Positions 1 to 7,660 of a DNA stretch of 64,000 nt are shown here, in pieces. The DNA is from Actinoallomurus liliacearum (GTDB lineage: Bacteria; Actinomycetota; Actinomycetes; Streptosporangiales; Streptosporangiaceae): assembly GCF_039542035.1 (NCBI RefSeq), contig NZ_BAABHJ010000016.1, forward strand, positions 133,863 through 197,862. The letters run 5' to 3'. The notes beneath the pieces are model-generated. The model did no database searches. It saw nothing but the letters and a program-made list of their open reading frames with translations, and was not told where the DNA came from. The position numbers were made by a program, and so were the translations under genes. Within the stretch, counting starts at the first letter, position 1, and each line of letters opens with the position of its first letter.

Positions 1-1157
1 GCCACCCCGTCCAGCGGGCGCGCGAGCCGTTCCGCGAGTTCCGCGCGCCGCCGCCGGTAGACCAGACGGACCCGCCGGATGTGCCGGTCGTAGTCGCCGC
101 GCTCCAGCAGATCGGCGAAGGCGAGCTGGTCGATGGCGGGCACCGTCGCGCCGGTCTCCTCGACGGCCCTCAGCAGGGGCTCGCGTACCGCCGGCGGCAC
201 GACGAGCCAGCCGAGGCGCATCCCCGGGGCCAGCGACTTGCTGGCGCTCCCCGCGAAGACGACCCGGTCGGGGGCCAGCGCCTGCATCGCCCCGACCGGC
301 TGCCGGCCGTAGCGGAACTCACCGTCGTAGTCGTCCTCGATCACGAAGCCGTCCCGCCGCCGTGCCCACTCGGTGAAGACGGCCCGGCGGTCCGGTGCCA
401 GCACCACGCCGCGGGGATACTGGTGCGCCGGTGTGAGCAGCGCGGCCCCCACCTCCTCCGTCAGCCCCGCGGGGTCGGCGCCCTCGGCTCCGACCCTCAG
501 CGGCACGATGTCCATCCCGGCCGCCCGCAGCAGCTCCCGATGCCGTGGCAGTCCCGGATCCTCCGTGGCCACGCACCGGACGCCCAGACTCCACAGCGCA
601 CGCCCCAACAGCGCCAGCCCGTGGGCGAACCCCACCGTCACCACCACCGAGTCGGCGCCGGCCCGCACCCCCCGCGTACGGGCGACGTAACCGGCGATCG
701 CCGACCGCAGCGCCGGCAGCCCGCCGGGCTCCCCGTAGTCCCATGCCGCCGGGTCGGCCGACGCCGACACCCGCCGCACCGCCGAGGCCCACGCCGTACG
801 CGGGAACGAACTGAGGTCCGGCCGTCCCGGCCGTAGATCGATCTCTGGACCGGGACGGCTCGCCCGCCGCTCGACCCGCGGTTCGACCTCCACCATCCCG
901 ACGTCGGCCACCCAGGTGCCCGACCCCGACGTTCCCGCCAGCCACCCCTCGGCCATCAACTGGCCGTAGACCTGAACGACCGTCCCTCGGGACACCCCGA
1001 GATCGGCCGCGAGACTCCGGCTCCCCGGCAGCCGGGTGCCGGCCGAAAGCCGCCCGGAGCGCACCGCCTCACGCAGCGCCGCTTCCAGGGCCCGCCCGAC
1101 CCCGCTGCCGCATGGCACGTCCAGGTGCAGGTCAAGACCGAGCCCGCGCTCACCCAT
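1..1157 (-). CDS. MocR/PdxR-type GntR regulator with aminotransferase domain (3' end off window)
   Basis: A transcription regulator that fuses an N-terminal winged helix (GntR type, about residues 10-75, with LGVSRGTVVQVYGQL as the recognition region) to a fold-type I PLP aminotransferase domain. Visible PLP features are a D-Y-D motif near residue 276 (VIEDDYDGEFRYGR) and the Schiff-base lysine near residue 307 (GSASKSLAPGMRLGW). The family usually uses PLP or an amino compound as effector, often for vitamin B6 or GABA metabolism; the target here is unknown. The ATG follows GGAGG at 7 nt. The frame stays open to the left edge, so about 385 codons are present and the C-terminus is missing. Confidence 0.9.
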   Translation of the reverse strand, partial: MGERGLGLDLHLDVPCGSGVGRALEAALREAVRSGRLSAGTRLPGSRSLAADLGVSRGTVVQVYGQLMAEGWLAGTSGSGTWVADVGMVEVEPRVERRASRPGPEIDLRPGRPDLSSFPRTAWASAVRRVSASADPAAWDYGEPGGLPALRSAIAGYVARTRGVRAGADSVVVTVGFAHGLALLGRALWSLGVRCVATEDPGLPRHRELLRAAGMDIVPLRVGAEGADPAGLTEEVGAALLTPAHQYPRGVVLAPDRRAVFTEWARRRDGFVIEDDYDGEFRYGRQPVGAMQALAPDRVVFAGSASKSLAPGMRLGWLVVPPAVREPLLRAVEETGATVPAIDQLAFADLLERGDYDRHIRRVRLVYRRRRAELAERLARPLDGV

Positions 1158-1275
1158 CCCAGCCTCCGTCCCAGGCCGCCGTCCTCCTGGCGATCACCGC
1201 CTATTCCATCCTGGCCACAGACCGGGGATCAGCGCGGGTATCCCGTCACCTGCCGGCGCGATGGGACGACGCGTC

Positions 1276-1653
1276 TCAGCCCACGCTCTGTCGGTCGGGC
1301 TCGATGAGCGCGACGACCCGCTCCTCGTCGCGCGAGTAGGGGCCGCCGATGTACTTCGTCGAGATCCGATCGATGATCTCCCAGGCGGCGTCGCCCTCCA
1401 CCCATTCGACGACCCTGCCGCGGACGATGACCGGCTGGAACGGATTGTCGGCCGGCGTCAGGGAGAGCGCGACCCGCGGGTCGCGCCGCAGGTTGCGGGC
1501 CTTGCGGGAGTCCGGGCCGGTGAGGATCGCGACGTGGTCGCCTTCCGTGCCGACCCAGACGGGAACGGAGTGGGGAGCGCCGTCGGGAAGAACGCTGGCG
1601 AGGTGGGCGAGCGAGGTGCCGTCGAGCACGCGGCGTACGTCGAGGTTCAGCAT
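1276..1653 (-). CDS. PPOX-class F420-dependent oxidoreductase-like protein
   Basis: A small split-barrel flavin/F420-binding protein of the pyridoxamine 5'-phosphate oxidase superfamily (FDOR-type), 125 aa. Typical features are the N-terminal LAHLASVLPDG strand, VPVWVG, and RKARNLRRDPRVALSLTP in the middle. Such proteins reduce diverse substrates with F420H2 in actinomycetes; the substrate cannot be read from sequence. An ATG three codons upstream (1662) directly abuts GGAG, so the ATG at 1653, 9 nt after GGAG, is preferred. It lies downstream of a DHFR-like gene on the same strand. Confidence 0.82.
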   Translation of the reverse strand: MLNLDVRRVLDGTSLAHLASVLPDGAPHSVPVWVGTEGDHVAILTGPDSRKARNLRRDPRVALSLTPADNPFQPVIVRGRVVEWVEGDAAWEIIDRISTKYIGGPYSRDEERVVALIEPDRQSVG

Positions 1654-1738
1654 CGTGGTCATCTCCTGGCGTGGGTTCTGCCGATGTCGTGGACGACGAC
1701 CTCATCGCCGATCATCGCGAGGCCGTCGGTGATGAGGA

Positions 1739-2332
1739 TCAGCGCTCGACCTCGTAGTGGAGGTGGGTGACGCCCGGGGCGGGCACCACCTCGACGAGGC
1801 GCAGCCGGACGTGCTCGGGCAGCTCCTGGAAGTAGGGACGGCCGGCGCCGAGCAGGACCGGCACCTGGTGGAGGACCAGCTCGTCCACCATCCCCGCCTT
1901 CAGGGCCTCGGTCACGACGCCGCCGCCCATGAGCGCGACGTCCTTGTCGCCGGCCGCCTCGCGGGCCGCCGCGACCGCCTCGCCGATCCCGGCCGTGACC
2001 AGTGTCTGGCGGTCGGTCATCTCCGGCGCCGGCCGGTGGCTGAGGACGAAGAGCGGGGCCGCCGGGTGCGGACTCCCGCCACCGAAGCGGTCGGAGTCCT
2101 CGTAGGTGTTGCGGCCGGCGACGACGGCGCCGACGCGACCGGCGAGGGCGTCGAAGACCCGGGCGCTGGGCTCGCTGAGCTTGAAACCGCCGAACACCCG
2201 GCTGGGGGTGTCGCCGTCGAAGTACCAGTCGAAGAGCATCCCTCCGTCACCGAGCCCTCGCCCGGGGCCGGGACCGCGACCGGTGACGTACCCGTCGGCC
2301 GAGACCGCCATCGCGCTGAAGACCTTGCTCAT
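1739..2332 (-). CDS. Dihydrofolate reductase family protein (RibD C-terminal-like)
   Basis: A 197-residue reductase with the RibD C-terminal/DHFR fold. It begins SKVFSAMAVSADGYVTG and carries GAVVAGRNTYE, a DVALMGGGVVTEALKAGMVDELVLHQVPVLLGAG segment split over the central region, and a final strand VTHLHYEV. NADPH-dependent reduction is expected from the family, with unknown substrate. The ATG at 2332 has AGGGG 5 nt upstream; a GTG two codons earlier is also possible. It is divergent from an HxlR regulator, with a 21-bp inverted repeat between the two genes, so that regulator probably controls it. Confidence 0.82.
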   Translation of the reverse strand: MSKVFSAMAVSADGYVTGRGPGPGRGLGDGGMLFDWYFDGDTPSRVFGGFKLSEPSARVFDALAGRVGAVVAGRNTYEDSDRFGGGSPHPAAPLFVLSHRPAPEMTDRQTLVTAGIGEAVAAAREAAGDKDVALMGGGVVTEALKAGMVDELVLHQVPVLLGAGRPYFQELPEHVRLRLVEVVPAPGVTHLHYEVER

Positions 2333-2380
2333 CTCCACCCCTTCCGAGTTCCTTCAAGAGACGCCACGACAGTAACAGGT

Positions 2381-2401
2381 GGAGTTCCGTAAGGGAACTC
2401 C
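2381..2401. promoter_or_regulatory. Inverted-repeat operator between DHFR-like and HxlR genes
   Basis: Perfect inverted repeat with 8-bp arms GGAGTTCC and GGAACTCC around a 5-bp spacer. It sits between the divergent starts at 2332 and 2420 and overlaps the expected -35 region of the HxlR promoter. This fits an autoregulatory HxlR site; binding itself is inferred. Confidence 0.6.
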
Positions 2402-2407
2402 AATCGT

Positions 2408-2413
2408 TAGACT
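2408..2413 (+). promoter_or_regulatory. Leaderless promoter -10 (TAGACT) for HxlR gene
   Basis: TAGACT ends 6 nt before the ATG at 2420, so transcription is expected to start on the first base of the start codon. No Shine-Dalgarno sequence precedes the ATG, which agrees with a leaderless mRNA. Confidence 0.55.
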
Positions 2414-2419
2414 GCTTCC

Positions 2420-2872
2420 ATGCAACGCACGAACTTCGGGGAGATGGCCTGCTCCATCGCGCGCACCCTCGACGTGATCGGAGAGCCGTGGTCGCCGCTG
2501 ATCCTGCGGGACGTGTGGGTCGGGGTGAGCCGGTTCGACCAGCTCCAGGCCGACCTGGGAATCTCGCGCAAGGTGCTGACCGAGCGGCTCAACCACCTCG
2601 TCGACCAGGGCGTGCTCGAGCGCCGTCCCTATGACAAACGGCCGCGCTACGAGTACCGCCTGACGGAGAAGGGCGCCGAACTCGTCGACCTGCTCATGGT
2701 CATGGTCGGGTGGGGGGACAAGTGGCTCGCGGGCGAGGCCGGCCCGCCGGTGCTCTACCGCCACCACGCGTGCGGTGAGATCAGCGGTGTCGACCTGCGC
2801 TGCGCCCACTGCGGCGAGCCGATGCACGCCGGCGACGTCGACCTGCTGCCGGGCCCCGGCGCTGCCGTGTGA
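2420..2872 (+). CDS. HxlR family transcriptional regulator
   Basis: A 150-aa winged-helix regulator. It opens with the family signature CSIARTLDVIGEPWSPLILRD split over residues 11-31, then the helix-turn-helix LQADLGISRKVLTERLNHL and the wing YEYRLTEKG. A C-terminal extension has HACG and CAHCGEP, a possible metal-binding Cys cluster that is optional in the family. Many HxlR proteins sense reactive aldehydes or redox state through Cys11, and a Cys is present at residue 11. The gene is leaderless, and the 2381-2401 palindrome upstream suggests autoregulation and control of the divergent reductase. Confidence 0.9.
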   Translation: MQRTNFGEMACSIARTLDVIGEPWSPLILRDVWVGVSRFDQLQADLGISRKVLTERLNHLVDQGVLERRPYDKRPRYEYRLTEKGAELVDLLMVMVGWGDKWLAGEAGPPVLYRHHACGEISGVDLRCAHCGEPMHAGDVDLLPGPGAAV

Positions 2873-2948
2873 CCGAGGCGGCGTCCACAGACTCCAGCGT
2901 GGGTCGATGCCGCTGGTAGGCGGACCGGGGCGGTCGTCGGCGTGTCGT

Positions 2949-2954
2949 TACGAT
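2949..2954 (+). promoter_or_regulatory. Leaderless promoter -10 (TACGAT) for aldo/keto reductase
   Basis: TACGAT is followed after 7 nt by the GTG at 2962. The upstream ATG at 2953 overlaps the -10 hexamer itself and so could not be translated from this promoter, which favours the GTG start. Confidence 0.5.
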
Positions 2955-2961
2955 GATCGTC

Positions 2962-3972
2962 GTGGAGCATCGATACCTCGGGCACAGCGGCCTGAAGGTC
3001 AGCGAGATCATCTTCGGGAACTGGCTGACGCTGGACGGCCAGATCGCGGAGGACACGCAGGCGGCATGCGTCCGGGCGGCCCTGGACGCCGGCATCACGA
3101 CGTTCGACACGGCCGACATCTACTCCCGGGGACATGCCGAGGAGGTGCTCGGCCGCGCGCTGGCCGGGATCCGCCGCGAGTCACTCGTGATCGCGACGAA
3201 GGTGTGCCTGCCGACCGGTCCGGGCCCGAACGACCGGGGGCTTTCTCGCAAGCACATCATGGAGAGCTGCCACGCATCCCTGCGGCGGCTCCGCACCGAC
3301 TACGTCGATCTCTACCAGGCGCACCGCTTCGACGGGAACACTCCGCTCGAGGAGACCATCCGCGCGTTCGCCGATCTGGTGCGGCAGGGGAAGGCGCTCC
3401 ACATCGGGGTGTCGGAGTGGACGGCCGCCCAGATCGAGAAGGGGCAGGAGCTCGCCCGCCCGCTGGGGGTGCCGCTGGTGTCCAACCAGCCGCAGTACTC
3501 CATGTTGTGGCGCGTCATCGAGCCGGAGGTCGTGCCCATGTGTGAGCGCCTCGGCCTGAGCCAGATCGTGTTCTCCCCGGTCGCCCAGGGCGTTCTCACC
3601 GGCAAGTACCTGCCCGGCCGCGAGGCCCCCGCGGGGTCGCGGGCCGATGACGCACAGGGTTCGCGCTTCGTCAGCCGCTACATGTCCGACACGGTGCTCG
3701 AACGGGTCCAGCGGCTGCGGCCGATCGCCGAGGAGGCCGGGCTCACGATGGCCCAGCTCGCCGTCGCCTGGGTCCTGCGGAACCCGAACGTCGCCGCGGC
3801 GATCATCGGTGCCTCGAGGCCCGAGCAGGTCGCCGAGAACGCCGCCGTCGGCGGGCGGCGTCTCGACGACTCGATCATGAAGCGGATCGACGAGGTGCTC
3901 GACGAACTCGTCGACCGCGATCCCGCCAAGACCGCGACGATGTTCGCCGTCATGCCGGCCTGGCGCCGCTGA
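2962..3972 (+). CDS. Aldo/keto reductase (Kv-beta/AKR6-like)
   Basis: A 336-aa (beta/alpha)8 NADPH oxidoreductase reducing aldehydes or ketones. The sequence starts MEHRYLGHSGLKVSEI, the usual family N-terminus. The catalytic tetrad is visible: D and Y in TFDTADIYSRG, K in VIATKV, H in LYQAHRFD. The NADP-binding region near the C-terminus reads IIGASRPEQVAENA. The GTG start follows a TACGAT -10 by 7 nt and matches homologous N-termini better than the ATG three codons upstream. Its stop overlaps the end of the convergent dehydrogenase gene by 23 bp. Confidence 0.9.
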   Translation: MEHRYLGHSGLKVSEIIFGNWLTLDGQIAEDTQAACVRAALDAGITTFDTADIYSRGHAEEVLGRALAGIRRESLVIATKVCLPTGPGPNDRGLSRKHIMESCHASLRRLRTDYVDLYQAHRFDGNTPLEETIRAFADLVRQGKALHIGVSEWTAAQIEKGQELARPLGVPLVSNQPQYSMLWRVIEPEVVPMCERLGLSQIVFSPVAQGVLTGKYLPGREAPAGSRADDAQGSRFVSRYMSDTVLERVQRLRPIAEEAGLTMAQLAVAWVLRNPNVAAAIIGASRPEQVAENAAVGGRRLDDSIMKRIDEVLDELVDRDPAKTATMFAVMPAWRR

Positions 3973-4603
3973 CCTCCGGTTCGGGCGAGGGGAGGGCGGA
4001 GCGCGGATCGACGCCGGCGATGTGCAGGCCGATCACGTACGCCGCGGTGGCCTCCAGGACGCCGGCCCGGTCGAGGTCCCCGGCGTCGGCCGGGACGCAG
4101 CCGAGATCGGTGATCAAGGTCCGTACCGCCGCCAGGGCGCCGGAGTCGTCGCCGCAGACGGGCACGGTCAGCGGGCGGCCGTCGACCCGGGGCGGCGTCA
4201 TCCGCCACATCGCGTCGGGGCACAGGTTGAACGCCTTCACCACGTGGGCGCCGGTCGCGTCGGCGATCCGCCGGGCGACGGACGGCCCGGTGCCGGTGGC
4301 GAGCGTGACGCCCGGATGCACGATGCCGTTCACGCAGTCGATCACCGTCCGCCCGCGCAGGACGTCCCCGACCTGCCCGAGGACCTCTGCCACGCCCTCG
4401 TACGCCACCGCGAGCAGCGTCACGTCGCCGAAGGCGGCCGCCTCGCGCAGGCCGCCCGGGAGAGCGCCCGGTCCGATCTCCGCGGCGCGCTTCGCCGCCT
4501 TGTCCCGATCGCGCGCGCCGACGAGCACCTCGTGCCCCGCACGCGCCCACTGGGCGCCGAGCGCGCCCGCCATGTTCCCCGCTCCGAGGATTCCGATTCG
4601 CAT
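3950..4603 (-). CDS. NADPH-dependent F420 reductase-like dehydrogenase
   Basis: A Rossmann protein of the F420_oxidored/ProC N-terminal type, 217 aa. It begins MRIGILGAGNMAGALG, a GxGxxxG dinucleotide motif, followed by VGARD at the end of the second strand, consistent with an NADP 2'-phosphate-binding loop. The central segment VVKAFNLCPDAMW matches the conserved KAFN motif of this family. It could reduce F420 with NADPH or act on a small substrate. The start is set by a leaderless arrangement: TAGTGT on the minus strand, then 7 nt, then ATG. It is divergent from an HxlR gene with a perfect 18-bp palindrome between them. Confidence 0.8.
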   Translation of the reverse strand: MRIGILGAGNMAGALGAQWARAGHEVLVGARDRDKAAKRAAEIGPGALPGGLREAAAFGDVTLLAVAYEGVAEVLGQVGDVLRGRTVIDCVNGIVHPGVTLATGTGPSVARRIADATGAHVVKAFNLCPDAMWRMTPPRVDGRPLTVPVCGDDSGALAAVRTLITDLGCVPADAGDLDRAGVLEATAAYVIGLHIAGVDPRSALPSPEPEVSGARPA

Positions 4604-4610
4604 GGGCGCG

Positions 4611-4616
4611 ACACTA
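4611..4616 (-). promoter_or_regulatory. Leaderless promoter -10 (TAGTGT) for F420-reductase-like gene
   Basis: On the minus strand TAGTGT lies 7 nt before the ATG at 4603, and no ribosome-binding site is present. The HxlR-type palindrome 4628-4645 lies just upstream, where it would cover the -35 region. Confidence 0.5.
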
Positions 4617-4627
4617 GGAGTTCCGAT

Positions 4628-4645
4628 GGGCACCGATCGGTGCCC
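4628..4645. promoter_or_regulatory. Perfect 18-bp palindrome, probable HxlR operator
   Basis: GGGCACCGA followed directly by TCGGTGCCC. It lies 25 bp from each of the divergent start codons at 4603 and 4670, so one bound dimer could repress both genes. Binding is inferred from position and symmetry. Confidence 0.6.
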
Positions 4646-4669
4646 GGCCGATGCGGTAAGGACTTAGGG

Positions 4670-5158
4670 ATGGACCGGGATCTCCTCGCCGACTGCCAGA
4701 CGCGGCTGGCGTTCGACCTGCTGGCGAACACCTGGAACGCCGTCGTCATCTACGCGCTGCGCCACGGGCCCGGGCGGCCGGTCGAACTGCGCAAGGTGAT
4801 CGGCGGCATCAGCGGCAAGGTCCTCACCGAGACACTGCGCCGGCTGGAGGACGACGGGCTGGTGACGCGGCGCGCGTACGCCGAGGCGCCGCCGCGGGTC
4901 GAGTACGAGCTGACCGAGGCTGGTCGCGGCCTGCTGGAGCCGATCGAGGCGTTCGGCCGCTGGACCGAGGAGTACGCCGACGCGGTGGTGGCGGCCCAGG
5001 AGCGCGCGGCCCAGGAGCGCGCGGCCGTCCGCCCACCGGAGGACGGCCGGCGGGCCGGCGACGCGAGCCGCCGGCCGGAGGACGCCGTACGGACCGGCGA
5101 CGGGAACCGCCGGTCCGTGCCGGGCTCAGGGGCCTACCGGCCGCTGGTCACGCCGTAG
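4670..5158 (+). CDS. HxlR family transcriptional regulator
   Basis: A 162-aa regulator with CQTRLAFDLLANTWNAVVI at the N-terminus, the HTH helix ISGKVLTETLRRL, and wing VEYELTEAG. The last 45 residues are a charged low-complexity tail with AQERA repeated twice and related RRPEDA/GDGNRR pieces; this tail is not part of the family core. The ATG gives the normal family start; the longer upstream frame runs antisense to the dehydrogenase gene and is not used. The end overlaps the convergent GH71 gene by 25 bp. Confidence 0.88.
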   Translation: MDRDLLADCQTRLAFDLLANTWNAVVIYALRHGPGRPVELRKVIGGISGKVLTETLRRLEDDGLVTRRAYAEAPPRVEYELTEAGRGLLEPIEAFGRWTEEYADAVVAAQERAAQERAAVRPPEDGRRAGDASRRPEDAVRTGDGNRRSVPGSGAYRPLVTP

Positions 5159-6609
5159 TACTGCTCGTCCTGGACCTGCGGCTTGGCGGTCACGGTGAAC
5201 GGCGAGGTGACCTTCGCCGTGACCGTGCCGTTCCGCGTCACCGAGACGCTGTTCGTGCCCGCCTTCAGGGGGAAGGTCTGGACGTGCAGACCCGCCGGCG
5301 CGCTGTACGTGTGGGCGGTGCCGCCGATCGTCGCGGTGACCGTCGCGGCGGCGGTCAGCATCGTGAGCACCTCGACCTGGTCGCGGGCGGGCGTGCTGCC
5401 CGAGCGCAGCGTCATGAGCTTGGTCTCGGCGAACGTCGGCTTGGCCGCCGCCGGCTGGACGCGGTGCGTGACGTACACGACGTCCTTGGTGATGGTCGGG
5501 TACTTCCCGGTCTTCAGCCGGGTGAGGTAGTACGACGACAGGTCGAGGTAGGTCCACCCGTGCTTCGCCGAGGGCGAGAGCTGCGCGCCTTCGGAGTAGT
5601 CGTTCCAGGTGGGGATCTGCACCCAGTCGGCGCCGTTGATCGCCGCGTTCCAGGTGACCCGCAGGTTCTCGGTGTTGCCGGCCTCGTCGTACTTGCCCTG
5701 GTTCGGCCGTTCGTCCTGGACCGAGACGGGCTGCATCCATTTCTTGCCGAGCTGGTGCGCCTTGGTGATGTTCGCGGCCAGGCTCGCGTTGGCGGCCGGG
5801 TTCCGGTTCCCCCAGTTGGAGAAGCCGTAGCTGATCGGGGCGAAGGCGCTCGCGTTCGAACCGAAGTTGAGGAAGCAGGGGACGAGGGCGACCTCGATGC
5901 CGTACTTGTCGCGCATGATGGTCATCCAGGACGACCACCACGCCGCGGTCCTGCCCTCGGCCTTGAACGGCGAGACGACGAGCCGCTTGTCGGCGAGGTG
6001 GTAGACGGCGGGCGACTTGGCGACGCTCGCGACGGCGGCCGCGAGCGTGGCGGCGTCCACGTTCGCGAGGCCGTTCATGTCGGGCATCAGGACGATCTTG
6101 AAGCCGGGGTCGACCTGCTCGGCCGCCTGGATGAGCAGCTTGACGCGGGCCCAGTTGGGGCTGGAGGAGCTGACCGACAGCAGGTCCACGGTGAAGCCGT
6201 CGAGACCGGCCGCGGCGGCGCGCCGGACCTCCGTCTTCATGTCCTCCAACTGCCAGTTTCCGCTGATCGGGGCACGGCCGATCGGCCGGTCCCGGAGCAG
6301 CCCGCCGTAGGCCGCGTGCTTGCCGCTCTCACCGGTCGGCGACAGGTAGTTCCTGGTGTAGTAGTCGCCCGCCGCGTCCTTGTTGTCCAGGGAGACGGGG
6401 TAGGGCGTGAAGTAGTGCGCGAAGACCTTGTGCCCGGAGGAGCGCAGGACGCTCTGGGCGGGCAACTGGAACGGGAGCGGCCCCGTGTTCGCCGCCGCGC
6501 CGGCCGCGGTCTGCGACGCCTGCTGCGCCGGCGAGCACGCGGTCGTGGCCATCCCCACCACCAGGAGCGCCGCCGCGGCGGTGCCCATCACCGGAGATCT
6601 CCAGCCCAT
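5134..6609 (-). CDS. GH71 alpha-1,3-glucanase-like lipoprotein
   Basis: A secreted glycoside hydrolase related to family 71 endo-1,3-alpha-glucanases (mutanases), which cut the alpha-1,3-glucan of fungal walls and biofilms. Features are VFAHYFTPYPVSLDN near the start of the barrel, AAAGLDGFTVDLLSV, IVLMPDMNGL, and WNDYSEGAQLSP near the end, followed by a beta-sandwich-like C-terminal domain. The signal peptide ends in a lipobox, ATTAC, so the mature protein should be a membrane-anchored lipoprotein. The ATG at 6609 has GAGGAG 7 nt upstream. Earlier in-frame ATGs at 6627 and 6642 are possible and would lengthen the signal peptide by 6 or 11 residues. Confidence 0.85.
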   Translation of the reverse strand: MGWRSPVMGTAAAALLVVGMATTACSPAQQASQTAAGAAANTGPLPFQLPAQSVLRSSGHKVFAHYFTPYPVSLDNKDAAGDYYTRNYLSPTGESGKHAAYGGLLRDRPIGRAPISGNWQLEDMKTEVRRAAAAGLDGFTVDLLSVSSSSPNWARVKLLIQAAEQVDPGFKIVLMPDMNGLANVDAATLAAAVASVAKSPAVYHLADKRLVVSPFKAEGRTAAWWSSWMTIMRDKYGIEVALVPCFLNFGSNASAFAPISYGFSNWGNRNPAANASLAANITKAHQLGKKWMQPVSVQDERPNQGKYDEAGNTENLRVTWNAAINGADWVQIPTWNDYSEGAQLSPSAKHGWTYLDLSSYYLTRLKTGKYPTITKDVVYVTHRVQPAAAKPTFAETKLMTLRSGSTPARDQVEVLTMLTAAATVTATIGGTAHTYSAPAGLHVQTFPLKAGTNSVSVTRNGTVTAKVTSPFTVTAKPQVQDEQYYGVTSGR

Positions 6610-6734
6610 CGAACGGCTCCTCGCCATGGTCGCTCTTTTCATGATCATCGGAGCGTAGTGTGCACCGTCCACAGATTCCGGCAGTTCCGACAAGACGGCT
6701 ATTTCGGGTACGGTGCGCGATCTGGCGGGCGAAG

Positions 6735-6740
6735 TAGCCT
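6735..6740 (+). promoter_or_regulatory. Leaderless promoter -10 (TAGCCT) for CoxD-like gene
   Basis: TAGCCT ends exactly 6 nt before the GTG at 6747. This would put the transcription start on the G of the start codon. Confidence 0.5.
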
Positions 6741-6746
6741 TGAGGC

Positions 6747-7658
6747 GTGCCGCACCCCACGACGTTCCCGGCATCCGACCTCACCTCGCCGGCGGCCTTG
6801 AGCGAGGCCCTGAACCGGCATGCCTACCTCGCCGACGAGGGGCTCGCCACGGCCTGCTTCCTGAGCCTGCGCATGAGCCGCCCGCTGTTCCTGGAGGGCG
6901 AGGCCGGCGTCGGCAAGACCGAACTGGCCAAGACGCTCGCCACCGTGCTCGACGTCCCGCTCATCCGGCTCCAGTGCTACGAGGGCCTGGACGCCGCACA
7001 GGCGCTCTACGACTGGGACTTCCCGCGCCAGTTGCTGCACCTGCGCGCCGCCGAGGCCGCGGGTGTGACCGACGTGCAGCGGCTGGAGTCGGAGCTGTAC
7101 GACCGGCGGTTCCTCGTCGCCCGGCCGCTGCTCCGGGCGCTGGAGACCTCCTCGGCGGAACGGCCGAGCGTGCTCCTGGTCGACGAGATCGACCGCGCCG
7201 ACGACGAGTTCGAGGCGTTCCTGCTGGAGGTGCTGAGCGACTTCACGATCTCGATCCCCGAGCTGGGCACCGTACGGGCCGAGCGCCCGCCCGTCGTCAT
7301 CGTCACCTCGAACCGTACGCGCGAGGTGCACGACGCGCTGAAGCGTCGCTGCCTCTACCACTGGCTGGAGCACCCGGGGTTCGACCGGGAGGTCGCGATC
7401 ATCCGGCGGCGGCTGCCGGAGGCGTCCGAACGGCTCGTCCGCCAGGTCGCCGGCGCGGCCGCCCGGCTTCGCGGCCTCGACCTGCTGAAGACGCCCGGGG
7501 TCGCCGAGAGCCTCGACTGGACCGAGGCGCTGGTCGCCCTCGGCGCCCGTGAGCTCGATCCCGACATCGCGGCCGGCACGCTCGGCGCCGTCCTGAAGTA
7601 CCGGGAGGACACCGAGCGCGTCGCCAAGGGCCTCGACGCGCTGCTCGACGGGTCCTGA
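6747..7658 (+). CDS. CoxD-like MoxR-family AAA+ ATPase
   Basis: A 303-aa AAA+ ATPase of the MoxR/CoxD group. Walker A is GEAGVGKT at residues 51-58, Walker B VLLVDEID at about 142-149, and sensor-1 is in VIVTSNRTRE. CoxD proteins help assemble the Mo-Cu centre of CO dehydrogenase, and homologues serve other molybdenum hydroxylases. The next genes encode a VWA partner, XdhC and a MobA-like enzyme, which supports that role. The GTG start is leaderless. The stop is 2 bp from the next start, indicating one transcript. Confidence 0.88.
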   Translation: MPHPTTFPASDLTSPAALSEALNRHAYLADEGLATACFLSLRMSRPLFLEGEAGVGKTELAKTLATVLDVPLIRLQCYEGLDAAQALYDWDFPRQLLHLRAAEAAGVTDVQRLESELYDRRFLVARPLLRALETSSAERPSVLLVDEIDRADDEFEAFLLEVLSDFTISIPELGTVRAERPPVVIVTSNRTREVHDALKRRCLYHWLEHPGFDREVAIIRRRLPEASERLVRQVAGAAARLRGLDLLKTPGVAESLDWTEALVALGARELDPDIAAGTLGAVLKYREDTERVAKGLDALLDGS

Positions 7659-7660
7659 CG

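Noticed and set aside
5284..6801. A 505-codon plus-strand frame opposite the GH71 gene
   Set aside because: Arg/Gly/Val-rich antisense shadow; the minus strand encodes a full signal peptide and glycosidase.
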